Part shown: one piece after another, positions 36,267 to 44,622 of the stretch
Layout: each line of letters starts with the position of its first letter
Numbering within the stretch: position 1 is the stretch's first letter
Assembly (NCBI GenBank): GCA_026874595.1
Contig: CM049310.1
Coordinates: 54,625,058-54,689,057, forward strand
Source: Sipunculus nudus
Lineage: Eukaryota; Annelida; Sipuncula; Golfingiida; Sipunculidae
Length of the DNA: 64,000 nucleotides
Direction: 5' to 3'
Position numbers and translations under genes: made by a program
The notes under the pieces: generated by a model
Databases searched by the model: none
What the model was told of the DNA's origin: nothing
What the model saw: only the letters and a program-made list of their open reading frames with translations

Positions 36267-37799
36267 CAAACCCAACCCACCAAGTGTTATGCAGTATTGT
36301 TATTGTTTTCACTGTATCTCCTTAATTGTAATGCTGTTTCCACTCTGATATGCAAAAACTTTCCTTGAAAAAGTAATTCAAGGTGTAATCCAGAAGATGC
36401 AATGTTGTGTAATGTAGCATTTTTATAAAAATCATTTTTTTTTTTTAAATGATTTTACCAATCATAATGGAACCCATCAGTATGCTTAAATTATGATAAA
36501 ATATGAAGCACATTATGGATAAATAAAGACACAATTAAAAATTGTGAAATCTAAATCAAGTATTTTTTTAGATATTTATTGTTTTGCAGATTTAAAAAAA
36601 ATAAACAAACATTTGTATGCATGATGTGGTGTTATCTGACAAGATTGAGATTTATGATGATGCAATTGAGAGTTATGAATCAACTTTTATATTCAGATTT
36701 ATATGTTATATTGAAAATGTATAGAAATATAAACTTAAATTTTTAAAAAAATTGATGTAATAAAAAAATGAGGATTTATTACAAACATTTGTTCATTATT
36801 TTCCTGCATCAGCAGAATTTGAGATCAGGCTTTGTTTGCCATGTTTTATGTTGTTAATTAGTTATATTTCAACTGTATACATTTCATAAAAAAACATATA
36901 TTTAATAATATATATATATATTATTAAAAAAGATTCGATTGAACAAATGGGTAAACTACTGAAATGTCAACAGTTAATCGAAAAGCCAACTAATGATCAT
37001 GGTAATTGTACAGATCATTTGTTCACAAACTGCTAACATGCTTCAGTTTCAACATTAGGAAACACATGGTCAGGTCACAAAATATTATTTGCAACAATTT
37101 CTTGCTCATCAATACAAACCAATCATATAAACCAACCATGGCCTTTATTACCTCTTCCTCTTACACTTTATCTCCATTTGATATTATTTTAGATTTTTAC
37201 CTTCAAGGTTAACGTCAGCTGAGCACAGTGACCCATAGGTCCCTTGTTTTTATTTTGGCCTAAGAGTTATAATTTTTAAATTGTGAAATGATGAAATCTT
37301 AAGTGTATAAAATGGGACCAAATTAGGAAATTTTTAAAAATGGTTAAGAAAAAATGGAATTCATAATGATGATTTTAATATCAGAAATAAACTGTACAGT
37401 GGGGAAAATATAAACAGTATTTGATTACTTTGTTAGATAACCACGAAACATTATATATGCTTATGATCATGGATAGATGACTACATTCAGTTATTGTTCA
37501 AAAACTGTTTCAGCAGTTTTCAAGTTGATCAAGTGGTCACATGAAATTTATAATACGAGCCTTTGAAAATCATGCAATGTTTTATCTTTAGGAAGATTGA
37601 TTTATTTGGAATAAATGGACCTCAAAAACGGCCTGTAGCACTGAATAAGCAGACTGTGGATGATGAAAAGTAAAACTGAGTGAAGGTCATGGATCAGTCC
37701 TGTGTCTTTCTTGTGTTTTAGGTAGAGACAACAAACCAGCAGTTGGTCAAGTTATCTGTAGGAGATCAATCAAAACCCCACACCAATGGAGGGGTCTAA
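691..37799 (+). CDS. SCRIB: Scribble-family polarity protein, C-terminal part (nine exons, 5' end outside window)
   Basis: Joined exons 691-867, 14611-14734, 22007-22063, 25001-25097, 26842-26997, 27411-27511, 28150-28199, 33589-33774 and 37722-37799 make 341 codons plus TAA. Every intron is GT-AG and every phase fits. Residues 155-163 (VRTAKAERR), 191-204 (ALEAEKRAAWRKAR) and 205-219 (LQSLEADAMRAQAVL) match, from memory, the conserved C-terminal blocks of animal SCRIB. Family knowledge: Scribble is a cortical scaffold with N-terminal LRRs and four PDZ domains, acting with Dlg and Lgl in apico-basal polarity, and in planar polarity. None of the LRR or PDZ domains is in this window, so those exons must lie to the left. 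The visible part is charged, low-complexity and probably helical around 150-230. Introns range from 0.4 to 13.7 kb and are rich in transposons. Cassette exons could have been missed. The family call is firm; the last 80 residues are not recognised. Confidence 0.85.
1444..1629 (+). mobile_element. Short pearl/HINE-like element, 186 bp
   Basis: The left end is TTTTAGCTCAGCTGACT. The right end carries the inverted match TCAGCTGAGC (1597-1606), then the perfect palindrome GACCCATGGGTC (1612-1623) and CACTTGT. The same two ends border the much larger elements at 35332, 39125 and 45673, so this is a minimal internally deleted member of that family. It has no coding capacity. Confidence 0.65.
5766..6042 (-). 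mobile_element. tRNA-derived SINE, minus orientation
   Basis: Read on the minus strand it begins with a tRNA-like head (CTGGCTTCTGTGGCTCAG, then GGGTAGAGC, resembling an A box; GAATTCGAATC, resembling a B box). A 17-base G run (5931-5947 on plus) follows, then a body containing TATGACCCAGCAAT and GTGCAGTAG. The same head and body occur at 14957, and parts at 7805 and 8275. The head does not fold as a complete tRNA, so it is not annotated as one. Confidence 0.7.
6769..7392. mobile_element. Non-autonomous TIR element (MITE-like), 624 bp
   Basis: The left end reads TATAGTCCATTCC, then GTCCACCTGATTTT and CACGATTAT. The right end, inverted, reads TATAGTCCGTTCC, then GTCCACCTGTTTTT and CGCGATTAT. 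That is about 45 bp of imperfect terminal inverted repeat. A TA or TATA target duplication is possible but cannot be separated from the palindromic ends. Inside are paired ACGTCA/TGACGTCA motifs (about 7122-7146). No transposase is present. Confidence 0.7.
7805..8065 (+). mobile_element. SINE body, headless copy
   Basis: It shares the order GGCTTAAT, ACTCACAAATGAGG, TATGACCCAGAGGTGGGG, GTGCAGTAGACAC, AGGCCTGGC and GCTGCCCTGTTACCTAGT with the full copy at 14957-15300. It lacks the tRNA-like head, which may be lost or replaced. It lies 210 bp before another copy in the same orientation. Confidence 0.6.
8275..8525 (+). mobile_element. SINE copy with diverged head and partly deleted body
   Basis: It starts GGCTTCTGTAATCAAGGGG, then TAGAGTTCAGGGCTCAAAG, a diverged version of the tRNA-like head. 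GGCCCCCACCTAGGG and GATGCCAGGATA follow, both present in the copy at 14957. The central part of the body is shorter than in that copy. Confidence 0.6.
10390..10700 (+). mobile_element. 5'-truncated pearl-like element, 3' end only
   Basis: About 310 bp align closely with the last 310 bp of the element ending at 37248, including CATGCTTCAGTT and CCATTTGATATTATTTTAGA. The copy ends TCAGCTGAGC (10666-10675), the hairpin GACCCATGGGTC (10681-10692), then CCTTGTTT. The 5' AGCTCAGCTGACTATAAG end is absent. Confidence 0.7.
10961..11221 (+). repeat. Direct duplication, left copy (260 bp)
   Basis: Nearly identical to 13401-13670 in the same orientation, running from CCCAA-GTG-CATCACTT to CAGGGCTTTTTATGA. 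Shared stretches include CTCAACTACAGCAGATCATA and CGGAAAGGTTGGCTGCAAAG. The right copy has a small insertion (TTGTTGCCGC). It is either a dispersed repeat or a segmental duplication; no TG...CA LTR ends are seen. Confidence 0.75.
11443..11700. repeat. Unnamed dispersed repeat (family B), copy 1
   Basis: Shares the order CAGTATACCC, AAAATGG-AGCCC, GAGAAACT-GGAGAAAT, GGATGTGTAT-like, AAAGTTTAG, CCATGCC and CAAATCCTC with copies at 18790-19075 and 52655-52920. Identity is clearly reduced, so the insertions are old. I recognise no terminal repeat or protein. The Helitron starts 8 bp to its right. Confidence 0.55.
11709..13181 (+). mobile_element. Non-autonomous Helitron, 1473 bp
   Basis: Begins TCCGCCAAAACG after an A (11708) and ends CTAG (13178-13181) before a T (13182), the A/T insertion rule of canonical Helitrons. 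A 3' hairpin, GTAGTCG-loop-CGACTAC (13152-13170), lies 7 bases before CTAG, as expected. The 5' end is itself palindromic (TCCGCCAAAAC ... GTTTTGCGGA), and TTTTGGCGGATA recurs near the 3' end. The interior is a (CCG)n tract near 11756-11780 and four 280-bp tandem repeats. There is no Rep/helicase, so movement would need help from an autonomous copy. Confidence 0.8.
11931..13060 (+). repeat. Tandem array, four 280-bp units inside the Helitron
   Basis: TCCACACATA recurs at 11931, 12211, 12491 and 12771, an exact 280-bp period. Units 1-3 are nearly identical; unit 4 is more diverged. Each complete unit holds two copies of the palindrome AGGTGGCGCCACCT or its core GGTGGCGCCACC. Long open frames here come from the repeat and are not genes. 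Confidence 0.9.
13401..13670 (+). repeat. Direct duplication, right copy
   Basis: Second copy of 10961-11221, same orientation, about 2.4 kb away. The interval between holds a family B repeat and the Helitron. Confidence 0.75.
14261..14284. repeat. (GT)n microsatellite
   Basis: A run of about 12 GT dinucleotides in the intron, 330 bp before the next Scribble exon. Confidence 0.9.
14611..14734 (+). CDS. SCRIB: Scribble exon B (residues 60-101)
   Basis: 124 bases between AG (14609-14610) and GTAAGT (14735); phase 0 in, phase 1 out. It reads TSAPPMTNTEEGSVQMTFTD, then KKKFFEKEIQ. The aromatic/acidic block FTDKKKFFEKEIQ resembles the SFRERQKYFELEV-type block I recall from vertebrate SCRIB, which also precedes the VRTAKAERR region. 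Confidence 0.85.
14957..15300 (+). mobile_element. tRNA-derived SINE, most complete copy
   Basis: The head CAGCTTCTGTGGCTCAAGG, then ATAGAGCACAGGACTCAAAG, matches the minus-strand copy at 5766-6042. The body includes GCCCCCACCCAGGGAGTG, TATGACCCAGCAATGGGGAT, GGAGCAGTAGACACCAGGCC and CCGCCCTGTCACGTAGTC. It ends near GATTATGAATTCAATAA without a long A tail. Four copies in 10 kb suggest an abundant family. I cannot assign it to a named SINE superfamily domain. Confidence 0.75.
18790..19075. repeat. Family B repeat, copy 2
   Basis: Contains CAGTATACCCGCAAG, AAAATGGCAGCCCCCATGAG, GAGAAACTTGGAGAAATA, GGGAATGTGTATTTG and CCATGCCAAAATC, matching the copies at 11443 and 52655 in order and orientation. 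Confidence 0.6.
20119..20320. repeat. Tandem repeat, three units of about 65 bp
   Basis: TGACTCA-TCT starts at 20121, 20186 and 20252. Each unit continues with AATTCCTA-TTAGAAA-like sequence, ATGAATATTT and an AAATTAAATA-type tail. The units are visibly diverged. Confidence 0.8.
21330..21632. repeat. Tandem repeat, six 50-bp units
   Basis: GATCATAT starts at 21330, 21381, 21431, 21481, 21531 and 21581. Each unit reads GATCATATTGTTCATTTCTT, GAACAAAAGGACACCTAAAT, then GAATTTTTCA. Unit 4 is the most diverged (ACTCTATCAAAAGGATACC). Confidence 0.92.
22007..22063 (+). CDS. SCRIB: Scribble exon C (residues 101-120)
   Basis: 57 bases between TTTCAG and GTAAGT; phase 1 in and out. It codes KKFSYLQEHEVAKMRTEE plus split residues at both ends. 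A micro-exon that neighbouring phases B and D require. Confidence 0.85.
22064..25000 (+). other. SCRIB: Scribble intron, 2.9 kb
   Basis: No exon or repeat family recognised. A block of higher GC near 22880-23340 carries a 144-codon minus-strand open frame without any family motif. Confidence 0.55.
25001..25097 (+). CDS. SCRIB: Scribble exon D (residues 120-152)
   Basis: 97 bases between TTTGTTACAG and GTAAAT; phase 1 in, phase 2 out. It codes KKVSNMSQEELLSSYMDTGG, then GEGQEFDQLMN. Acidic and polar, joining the block before VRTAKAERR. Confidence 0.85.
25098..26841 (+). other. SCRIB: Scribble intron, 1.7 kb
   Basis: AT-rich with a C run at 25357-25368. Nothing else is recognised. Confidence 0.55.
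26842..26997 (+). CDS. SCRIB: Scribble exon E (residues 152-204), family-diagnostic
   Basis: 156 bases, phase 2 in and out. The start at 26842 (after TCACCAG) is chosen because it completes AGG from the previous AG and keeps GQVRTAKAERR in frame. The tempting CAG at 26846-26848 would break the phase. It encodes VRTAKAERRMQDRLKQ, a PGPAPTGSSRP linker and ALEAEKRAAWRKAR, the strongest SCRIB signature in the window. Predicted basic amphipathic helix. Confidence 0.93.
27411..27511 (+). CDS. SCRIB: Scribble exon F (residues 204-238)
   Basis: 101 bases between CTGTCCACAG and GTACTG; phase 2 in, phase 1 out. It codes LQSLEADAMRAQAVLNKERE, then LLAPKAAIDDSID. LQSLEADAMRAQAVL matches the MKSLEQDALRAQMVL-type block that follows the AWR motif in vertebrate SCRIB. 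Confidence 0.92.
28036..28149 (+). repeat. Tandem duplication of the intron end (84-bp period) with a decoy acceptor
   Basis: GATATATATTGTTTGTTTGT occurs at 28036 and again at 28120. Both are followed by a pyrimidine-rich stretch and AG: TTATTCTTCAG (28064-28065) and TTCTTCCTAAG (28148-28149). Only the second fits the known reading frame. Confidence 0.8.
28150..28199 (+). CDS. SCRIB: Scribble exon G (residues 238-254)
   Basis: 50 bases; phase 1 in, phase 0 out, donor GTAAGT at 28200. It codes EEEPSGRENHSSFSAQQ. The acceptor is a tandem NAG series (AAGAAGAAG), so starts at 28150, 28153 or 28156 all keep frame and differ by one Glu each. Confidence 0.75.
28625..31664. mobile_element. Foldback-type transposon with long inverted arms, 3.04 kb
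   Basis: Flanked by TGATTAGC on both sides (28617-28624 and 31665-31672), an 8-bp target duplication. The left arm (to about 29430) is the inverted, diverged copy of the right arm (from about 31078). Shared inverted landmarks are GTCGTAATGAGC, the GC-rich GGTTCCTGGACGTGGTCGGG tract, CCGGTTTATACAAAG, CATGAGCCGCA, GGAAACCTGCTCACTCGGAA, GCACTTCCCT and AATTCTTTTTT. Beyond them, (CT)n tracts at 29430-29690 face (GA)n tracts at 30430-31075, with nested inverted AT-rich blocks. No transposase is visible. Confidence 0.85.
28660..28802 (+). repeat. GC-rich 45-bp minisatellite inside the left foldback arm
   Basis: About three units built on GGTTCCTGG-CGTGG-CGGGATTGGCG-GGTCGGG. The matching right arm has only about one unit (31567-31645, inverted), so unit number has changed since the arms were identical. 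Confidence 0.8.
33589..33774 (+). CDS. SCRIB: Scribble exon H (residues 255-316)
   Basis: 186 bases, phase 0 both ends, between ATCCTCACAG and GTAATG. It codes QKSPAKYSKLGVYTKEGDTV, a Ser/Thr/Glu-rich middle, and EYIERMIERE at the end. Codon-like and phase-consistent. I do not recognise this block from SCRIB of model animals; it may be lineage-specific. Confidence 0.8.
34319..34358. repeat. (TA)n microsatellite
   Basis: About 18 TA dinucleotides, in the last large Scribble intron. Confidence 0.9.
35023..35331. mobile_element. MITE with 20-bp perfect terminal inverted repeats, 309 bp
   Basis: AAGGTATGGTTCTCAGGCAC (35024-35043) is perfectly inverted at 35311-35330. The flanking T/A bases make the target site ambiguous: TTA or TA is possible. 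It ends exactly where the next element begins. No coding capacity. Confidence 0.8.
35332..37248 (+). mobile_element. Pearl/HINE-like element, 1.9 kb
   Basis: Starts TTTAGCTCAGCTGACTATAA, followed by a GTCATCTGAGCTATAGTCG block and (CCGT)n at 35382-35431, then the conserved GATGTGGCACGTTTTGAAAC. It ends TCAGCTGAGC, the near-palindrome GACCCATAGGTC, CCTTGTTT. A C run of about 30 bases lies at 36235-36264. A 5'-terminal GCTCAGCTGA, its inverted copy placed subterminally at the 3' side, a 3' hairpin and an ACGG-type microsatellite fit bivalve pearl elements, later interpreted as Helentron-associated HINEs. No ORF of note. Confidence 0.75.
36235..36264. repeat. Poly(C) run, about 30 bases
   Basis: An unbroken C run inside the pearl-like element. 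A similar run of about 20 C lies in the related element at 47756-47775. Confidence 0.9.
37592..37673 (+). CDS. SCRIB: Candidate alternative terminal exon of Scribble
   Basis: TTTTATCTTTAG precedes 37592. Read after a phase-2 donor it gives KIDLFGINGPQKRPVALNKQ, then TVDDEK and TAA (37671-37673). The codons look like real protein. Donors in phase 2 exist at exons D and E, but exon H ends in phase 0, after which this exon would stop after two residues (ED). It may belong to an isoform using an exon I did not find, or be chance. Confidence 0.35.
37722..37799 (+). CDS. SCRIB: Scribble terminal exon I (residues 317-341 and stop)
   Basis: Follows TTGTGTTTTAG, phase 0. It codes VETTNQQLVKLSVGDQSKPH, then TNGGV and TAA at 37797-37799. 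VETTNQQLVK continues the helical EYIERMIERE end of exon H. The C-terminus NGGV does not match a class I PDZ ligand. Confidence 0.75.
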   Translation, partial: VETTNQQLVKLSVGDQSKPHTNGGV

Positions 37800-39124
37800 C
37801 TTGTTGGTGAGTTCTCACTCTTGTCAAATCACCCTCGCCCCTGAAGCGGAGGGGAAGGGTATTGCAATACGGGATATTGCTATTTAAATGCAGCTTCTTG
37901 CGTAGATGGAGGAGATGGCACAGCCGGAAGTGCGTTTGTGCAGGCAAGCATGATTCAGCCGGGTACTTGTCTACTCATTGGCACAGATGAAACTGACAAT
38001 CCCCATTTTGTTAGCTTATGTACACTATGGACTCTAATTAATTCATATGGTCATCGAATAAATAATTGGTTTCAATAGTTTTGTACCAGAATGTATGACG
38101 CATTCAAGGAAACAAGTTTGCAAAACTTGACTTTTTTCAATGACTGAAAGACCTGTGTACATTTCCATTATATCACCACACAAGGTAGTTGCTTCAAGAT
38201 CATATTCTAATGCAGACTGTGTCAAATGCATCAGTTTCTCCTGTCCTTTCATGTTTCTGTAATATGTTTTACTTGGCCTAATAAATATGATAATTGATAA
38301 GTATCATGATGATCAGCAATTTAAAACACTATGCCCAGTGCACACACAGCTGTGTTGAGTGAATGGGCTGGTCAGGTTGGAGGTTAGGGGGCACTATTTG
38401 TTTGCCTGCAGTTTTTCAAGCAGGCAATCGTTTACAGCCTCCACACATGAGAGTATCAGTATTAGCAATATCCTGTATTGCCTATATCTGTCTGTATGTA
38501 TGTCTCTTTGCATAGACTTGTAACATTAAAACTAAAGCAGGTTTTACCTAAATTGTACACAAGGCGGGTTTCTGCATCTTTTTGAAGATGATTCAGTTCT
38601 GAAAATCCAGATTCTATTAATTCATAGGGTAAAATATATTTAATTGCATTTCACTCTTCATTCCCCAGATGGCAGCATTGTGCGGGTCTCTAGTCTAAGT
38701 CTTGTTGCATGTATGGATATATAAGGTCTTCATTATGAAAAATTTGTTTTAAAATTAGGTTAAAATGCAGAAAATAAATTGAATTTTACATGATAATGAA
38801 TCAGAAGAAGAACACTGGATCTTTGAAATTTATCATATAAATCGGCTGACAATGCAAATATGAAAGAATTTTCACATAAAGGTTATTTCTTGTAATTACT
38901 ATAATTCATTTGTCGAGTATGAAATAATTGTAAGGGTTAATAGTTTATATGAACTCCTGTAGTCATGTGAAATATTTTATTGCTTCAGTCCAAACTGTTT
39001 TGAGAATAATTATTATATTTGTAGATATATCTGTACTCTCTTTTCAAGTGATGTTCTTACTTTAATTCATCAGGTATCATGTTAGAATCTTAAAATCATC
39101 TGTGAAACTGACAATATCATCAAT
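37800..39124. other. Scribble 3' UTR and intergenic DNA
   Basis: Holds candidate poly(A) signals at 38057 and 38280. I see no further gene or recognised repeat before the pearl-like element at 39125. Confidence 0.5.
38057..38062 (+). terminator. Candidate poly(A) signal AATAAA for Scribble
   Basis: First AATAAA after the stop, 258 bp downstream. A second lies at 38280-38285. Which one is used cannot be told from sequence. Confidence 0.4.
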
Positions 39125-41762
39125 TTTTAGCTCAGCTGACTATAAGTCATCTGAGCTATAGTCGTGGTCCATTGTCCGTCGTCCGTCCGTCTGTCCGTCC
39201 GTCCGTCCGTCCGTCCGTCCGTCCGTCCGTCCATAGATGTGGCACGTTTTGAAACCGTAAGACCTAGGAATCCAAAATTCAGCATAATGTTAGATGTCCC
39301 CAAGATCTCCTACCAAGCCAAAAACTGGGTCTTTGCGACTTCATTCCTTTGAGAAATTAAGGAAAAACCTCAATTTTTTATTAAAAACCTATTTTCACAC
39401 TTTAGGACTGCCTAATATCAAAACCACTCATCTGTTTTTCCTCATATTTCCTATAAATAATCCTCTATATAATTCCTATGTACATGCCAGAAATTAGGTC
39501 TGTATTATTTAATTTAAAAAAGTTATGGGCCCAAACATAATGCATTTTTTAAATAATCAGGAAAGAAATTTTATCACTTAACACAAAACTTGTTAAAGCT
39601 AAGCACTTTTTTTCCAGTAATATTACTTTTATTAATCAAAATTAAATTGTATACCCAAAATTAGATCAAAATCTTTTAAATTTTTAAAAATATTAGCAAA
39701 AATAAAAAATTGGTACCTCTAATTTTGCCCAACTTTGACCATGGCACGTTTTTTTGCTGTAACTGCTGTGGATTTAATTTTCACAGCATGTTTTTGTTAG
39801 CATTTCAACTGTTAACACCAAAAAATTGAAACCAGTTGATCAAAAACTGTAGATTTTATTCAAGTTTTCAAGCACCATGTCACATATTGCTAGTGTTATG
39901 CAGTTTGCTAGAGCTCAGCTCCCGAGCTTCAGCTCTAAGTTCCTTAAATTTGGCATACAGTTAGATTTCTCCAAAATCCCCTACCATGCCAAGAATTTGG
40001 TCACTAGGACTTAATTCCTTCAAGATATCAATGAAAAACTTAATTTTTCCATTAAAAACCCAATGTTACACTTTAAGACTGCCTAATATCAAAACCACTG
40101 ATCTGACTTTGATCATATATAATATACATATTTTTCTATACATTCACTATGCACATGCCAGAAATGATGTCAGTATTGTGTATTTTTTTTAAGTTATGGG
40201 CTAAACATAATGCACTTTGTAAAAAATCAAGAAATATATTTACTCCCTTAACAAGGGCATTGCTGAAGCTAGAGATTTTTTTTGTCAGGGATGTAACATT
40301 ATTAAATCAAGATTCAATTGAATACCCAAAATTAGTTCTGAATTTTTCAAATTTTATAAGTTATTAGTATAAATATAAAATTAGTACCTTAAATTTTGCC
40401 CAACTGTGACCATGGCACGTTTGTTTCCCGTGAGCACTGTTGATATAATTTTCATATCTTGCACACATAAGGATTTCAGCTTTTTAGTTTAGAAAGCTGA
40501 AAGAAATTTGCCAAATATTGTAGCTTTTATTAATGTTTTTTATGAGACCCTGTCAGACTTTGGCTCTCACAAGCCCCTCTTGAGTCGCCTGTATGTTGAC
40601 CTTGTTGACCTTTCATCAAATTATGCACGCTTGAGGGGAGAATCCAGGCAGCTGATGGCCAGCCACAGTTGATCCAGGTGTTCAACCCAACTCATCTAGT
40701 AGTTTTAACCAACAACATAACAATAAACAATAAATTAATAAATTTTTATTGGTTTTTAATAACAAATTAAAGAAAAATAGAAAAGGAATTTGTTAGTTTA
40801 TAATAACAGGAAATTAACTTGCAGTTACTGATGATATAAGAATCTTGTATCGATGGGTAGAATGTCACATATTCCAAATAACACCATGCAGTCACCTATG
40901 GCATTTTTCAGTTCATCTTTAATGATAAAGAAGTAAATCATATTATTCATTACTAATCATTAAGGATTATATGAAGGAAATTAATGATAGACAAAGATGC
41001 AGTTGATAATATTAATCTAGATTCCTACTGTGTCTAGTGTGTACATTGATGTGAAATTAGTCCAAAATGAATTTTTTACAGTTATTTTTTAATATAAATA
41101 AAAGCCATAAAACCAGGTACTTATGATCATTATTTAAATGTGTGAATTTTGTATATTCTGGATTCTCAACATCATTGTTTGGTGAAAACTGAATAAATAC
41201 CAGACGTGGTGCGAATACTTTGTAATTGTATTTAAATACGAATATGATTATGTACTCCATTATAAAATTTCTTGCATAAAGAATGGGAATTCAGGTAAAA
41301 ATGAAAGTATATGAATACTCGTGCAAATACTTTCAAAATGTATTCATGAATGCATTCATGAATATATTCTTTAATATTATTTTAATAATCATATCAGTTA
41401 TATTTCATTTTAAAAAATCATATGATTCTCTTATTATTTTTAATAAAAATTATATTTGGGACAATATTTGTAATTTTTTTAATAAATAGTTAAACTCTTA
41501 TATTATATGTTCTGCTTATAAGTTATATGGCCAAGTCAAAATCTGTGTGACAGTAGTACTCCATTTGTTAATAAAATAAATGAAATCAATCCTCTTCCCT
41601 GTCTCCAAAGGTACTATCAAAATCATACATAAGCTAAACAACAACAACTCATAATACAGCTTATATTTATTACCACACAAAACCAGCATGTGCCTCATTT
41701 CTAAATAATATTTTTTTATTATATATAACAGCTGAGCGTCGTGACCCATAGGTCCCTTGTTT
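39125..41762 (+). mobile_element. Pearl/HINE-like element with repeated monomers, 2.6 kb
   Basis: The same 5' end as at 35332 (TTTTTAGCTCAGCTGACTAT), (CCGT)n at 39175-39231, and the GGCACGTTTTGAAACCGTAA / GATGTCCCCAAGATCTCC monomer. A second diverged monomer (GGCATACAGTTAGATTTCTC ...) starts near 39956. It ends CAGCTGAGCGTCGTGACCCA, then TAGGTCCCTTGTTT near 41762. The two ends could belong to nested copies, since 40600-41700 has no counterpart in the sister element. Confidence 0.7.
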
Positions 41763-42572
41763 GTTTCGTGAGTGTGAAAAACTTTACAATCACTGTATGT
41801 TGTCCGGGCAAGAAGAAGTATTACAAATTTTGTGTGCTGTAAATTTTCGGAATTTGTATGTGTATGTATTTGTATGTGAAATTGGATTGGTTACCTGTTT
41901 TACAATACTTAAATTTAAATTAAATCACAGAAGACTTCATTTTAATCAATTTACTCTCTTGTTTTCAGGCAAATATGTGTTTGGACAATGGTTATCTTCC
42001 ATCCAGCTAAACAATGCCTGGTGCCAGCCTCTGCAGCCTTCTGTCACAGCGCTGAGGGCTTGGGTGTTAGTTGTACAGCTCTAGGTCATTTCAAGTGTTG
42101 GCACCCTCCTCATTTTCATGCTGCGTAGACACAACCACCAAGCTGTTTTATATCAATTATACACACAAAAACATAGGGAGAAAATGAGGAAGTACGGAGA
42201 AAAGTCTACCACTGATGAAAATGTGATTTACATCTGGTACCTGATTAAGTAAATGTACCACCCACCACTCTAATGGACAACCTATCCTTTTATCAAACAA
42301 ATTATCAAAAAAATTGTTCATGTCACATTTGTTGAGTAACATTTGTTGATGAACTGTAATATATATATAAATTATGTAGTCTTAAGTATGCTATTTCATC
42401 ATTTCCCTTTACTTTTTACTCATGCATATATGGTATGACCTTTGGTAGTGGCCACTGTTTTATACTTCACTAAACTCTGTAGGTGCTCAGAGTTCTATTT
42501 ATTTTTTATTTTTGTTATTTTAAGAATATATGACAAGATGCAAATTATAGTAATAGTATAAATAAATAAATA

Positions 42573-42576
<4 letters not shown>

Positions 42577-42657
<81 letters not shown>
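42577..42657. repeat. (AT)n microsatellite, about 80 bp
   Basis: About 40 uninterrupted AT dinucleotides, preceded by AAATAAAT repeats. Confidence 0.95.
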
Positions 42658-42659
<2 letters not shown>

Positions 42660-44561
42660 CACACATACACACTTAAACATACATGGCAAAAGATGACACT
42701 CTAGGAATGTACTTATAAGGAGTGCCTTACAGGAGTCATTTTAGATAACATTGAGGCATTTGAAGTTCTATTTCTGACAAGGTAAGATTTAATTGGTATT
42801 TAAATTGTGAGAACAAACTTGTCATACAAACCAAATACAACCTTAGGAGCAGAATATTGATTTGTGCTTTTATCTGTTTATCTCTGGGTTTTTTTTTTTT
42901 GTCATTTATTTAATTTGTTATATTTATTATAGTACACCTTATAGAACAAGCATCTTTCTGTTATAACCGGGAAAACTATAGTTCCCTTCATCATGTATTT
43001 AATGGATAGAAAACCTTGAGCTATCCAGTGTTGTGATACAGTGTTTGTCAAGCACGATTTCAGACAATATTGAATATGCCCCAAGCTTTATTTTAATTTG
43101 TGCTTCCAGCAGGGCTTATTTATTTGTAAATTTTAGCTCTATGGTTTTTTATAATGTGAATACCTTTTCATGTGGTGTCTTCAAATATGATAACAAACCA
43201 GCAGCTTTGAATGGTATGGTGAAATGACAAATTATAGGAAGAGGTTATAAAAGTTATGAAAAACATTTCATAGATGCTCAATAGCAAGAGTCAGTTGTGG
43301 CCTTTTTAAAAAGACAATCTAGATTAGTATTAACAGGGTTAGAATACAAAAACTATTTTTAAGATAGTGTTTGCCTAAGTTAACTGTAGGAACACAAGGA
43401 CAGAATTTAGTGTTAAAAGTGTGCCTTGTTACTGTTAAGAATTAAGTGGTCACAAAAGCCAGTTTTGGTGTGCATTCCACAAGAGGTCACTCGGTATTTG
43501 TTGTGTTGAAGAGGGGTACAGTAGAGTAGATATTGTGTTCTTTGCTCTGTACAGAATGTGTATAAATCTATTATTCTATGCTGTAATGTACAAATGTAGA
43601 TTTAATATATGCATGATTTCCCTACTTATATAGCCCAGCAGCAACATGGCTACAGTCAGTAGTGAATTTCCAAGATATTTTTGTTTAAATTTTTTTTTTC
43701 GCAGTCGTGAAACAGTGGGGTGATTATATTCTTACTAGTTGTGAAAAATTCTTGCTCCAGCTAATCATGCTGCTTCATAAAGCTGTATAATGTATGCAAC
43801 GGTAACTATTCTTCCTCCTAAGGCCACTGAATTAAAAAAAATCATCTTTGTTAACCATGTTACAAAAATTGGTACTGTAGATCCCCTTTTTATCACTGCG
43901 GCCATAAAAAGGCGATCTGTATTATATTTTCAATGGAGAGAACTAGTCTGTTTTTGCAAACTTGTTTCGGGAGATAACCAGCACAGTGTTAGTTAACTGA
44001 TTACTGGGGTGTTCATTTGTTGAATATGTGGTCATGTAGTTAATGTAAAAAGAATGGTCCGTGCATCAAAGTGCAACTGGAGCAAATTACCAGCAGGCAT
44101 TTAGTGTGATTCCTCAAACCTCTGTCACTATTTATTAATAACCTCTTTTAATTAAGACGTATGAGACAGGGGAAAAAAATAGTGGGTACTTGCACAGCAA
44201 AGAGTTTTGAAACCCAGTCACACAAAAATATTTTATTTATAATTTTGTTGGATGCTTTTTTATTATGGAATAGTATTACTTATTTTAGTTCACAGGAGGT
44301 GATATAGCAATTTTATAGAATTATGTATGTCAAGGGATCTGGTTATTTTATATGTGCACTTAACTAAATTTGTATTTGAATTGCTCCAGCATGGGTGAGC
44401 AAAACATTGTTAACGTATTTCTAACCATACTTGTATCTGTACAATAATAGTATTTTAAAGAATTCAACAAATTGTACATTTTATCAGAAGGCTTGCTGTA
44501 TGAACAATGTATTAAAATATAACAGTCATAAATATTATGGCAGTGTTCTTGTTTATTTCAT

Positions 44562-44622
44562 GAGTAATTATGGCATTTATGAGTAATTATGGCATTTATG
44601 AGTAATTATGGCATTTATGAGT
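44562..44622. repeat. 19-bp tandem repeat, about 3.2 units
   Basis: GAGTAATTATGGCATTTAT repeats perfectly three times, then a partial unit. Confidence 0.9.

Larger units (their letters stand above)
33775..37721 (+). other. SCRIB: Scribble intron, 3.9 kb
   Basis: Holds a TA microsatellite (34319-34358), a small TIR element (35023-35331), a pearl-like element (35332-37248) and a candidate alternative exon (37592). 33775-34318 shows only a solo GGTGGCGCCAC motif (33925). Confidence 0.6.

Noticed and set aside
39164-39352. Frames reading RLSVRPSVRPSV and similar at 35.4, 39.2 and 45.7 kb
   Set aside because: Translations of the CCGT microsatellite and adjoining monomer of pearl-like elements, not genes.
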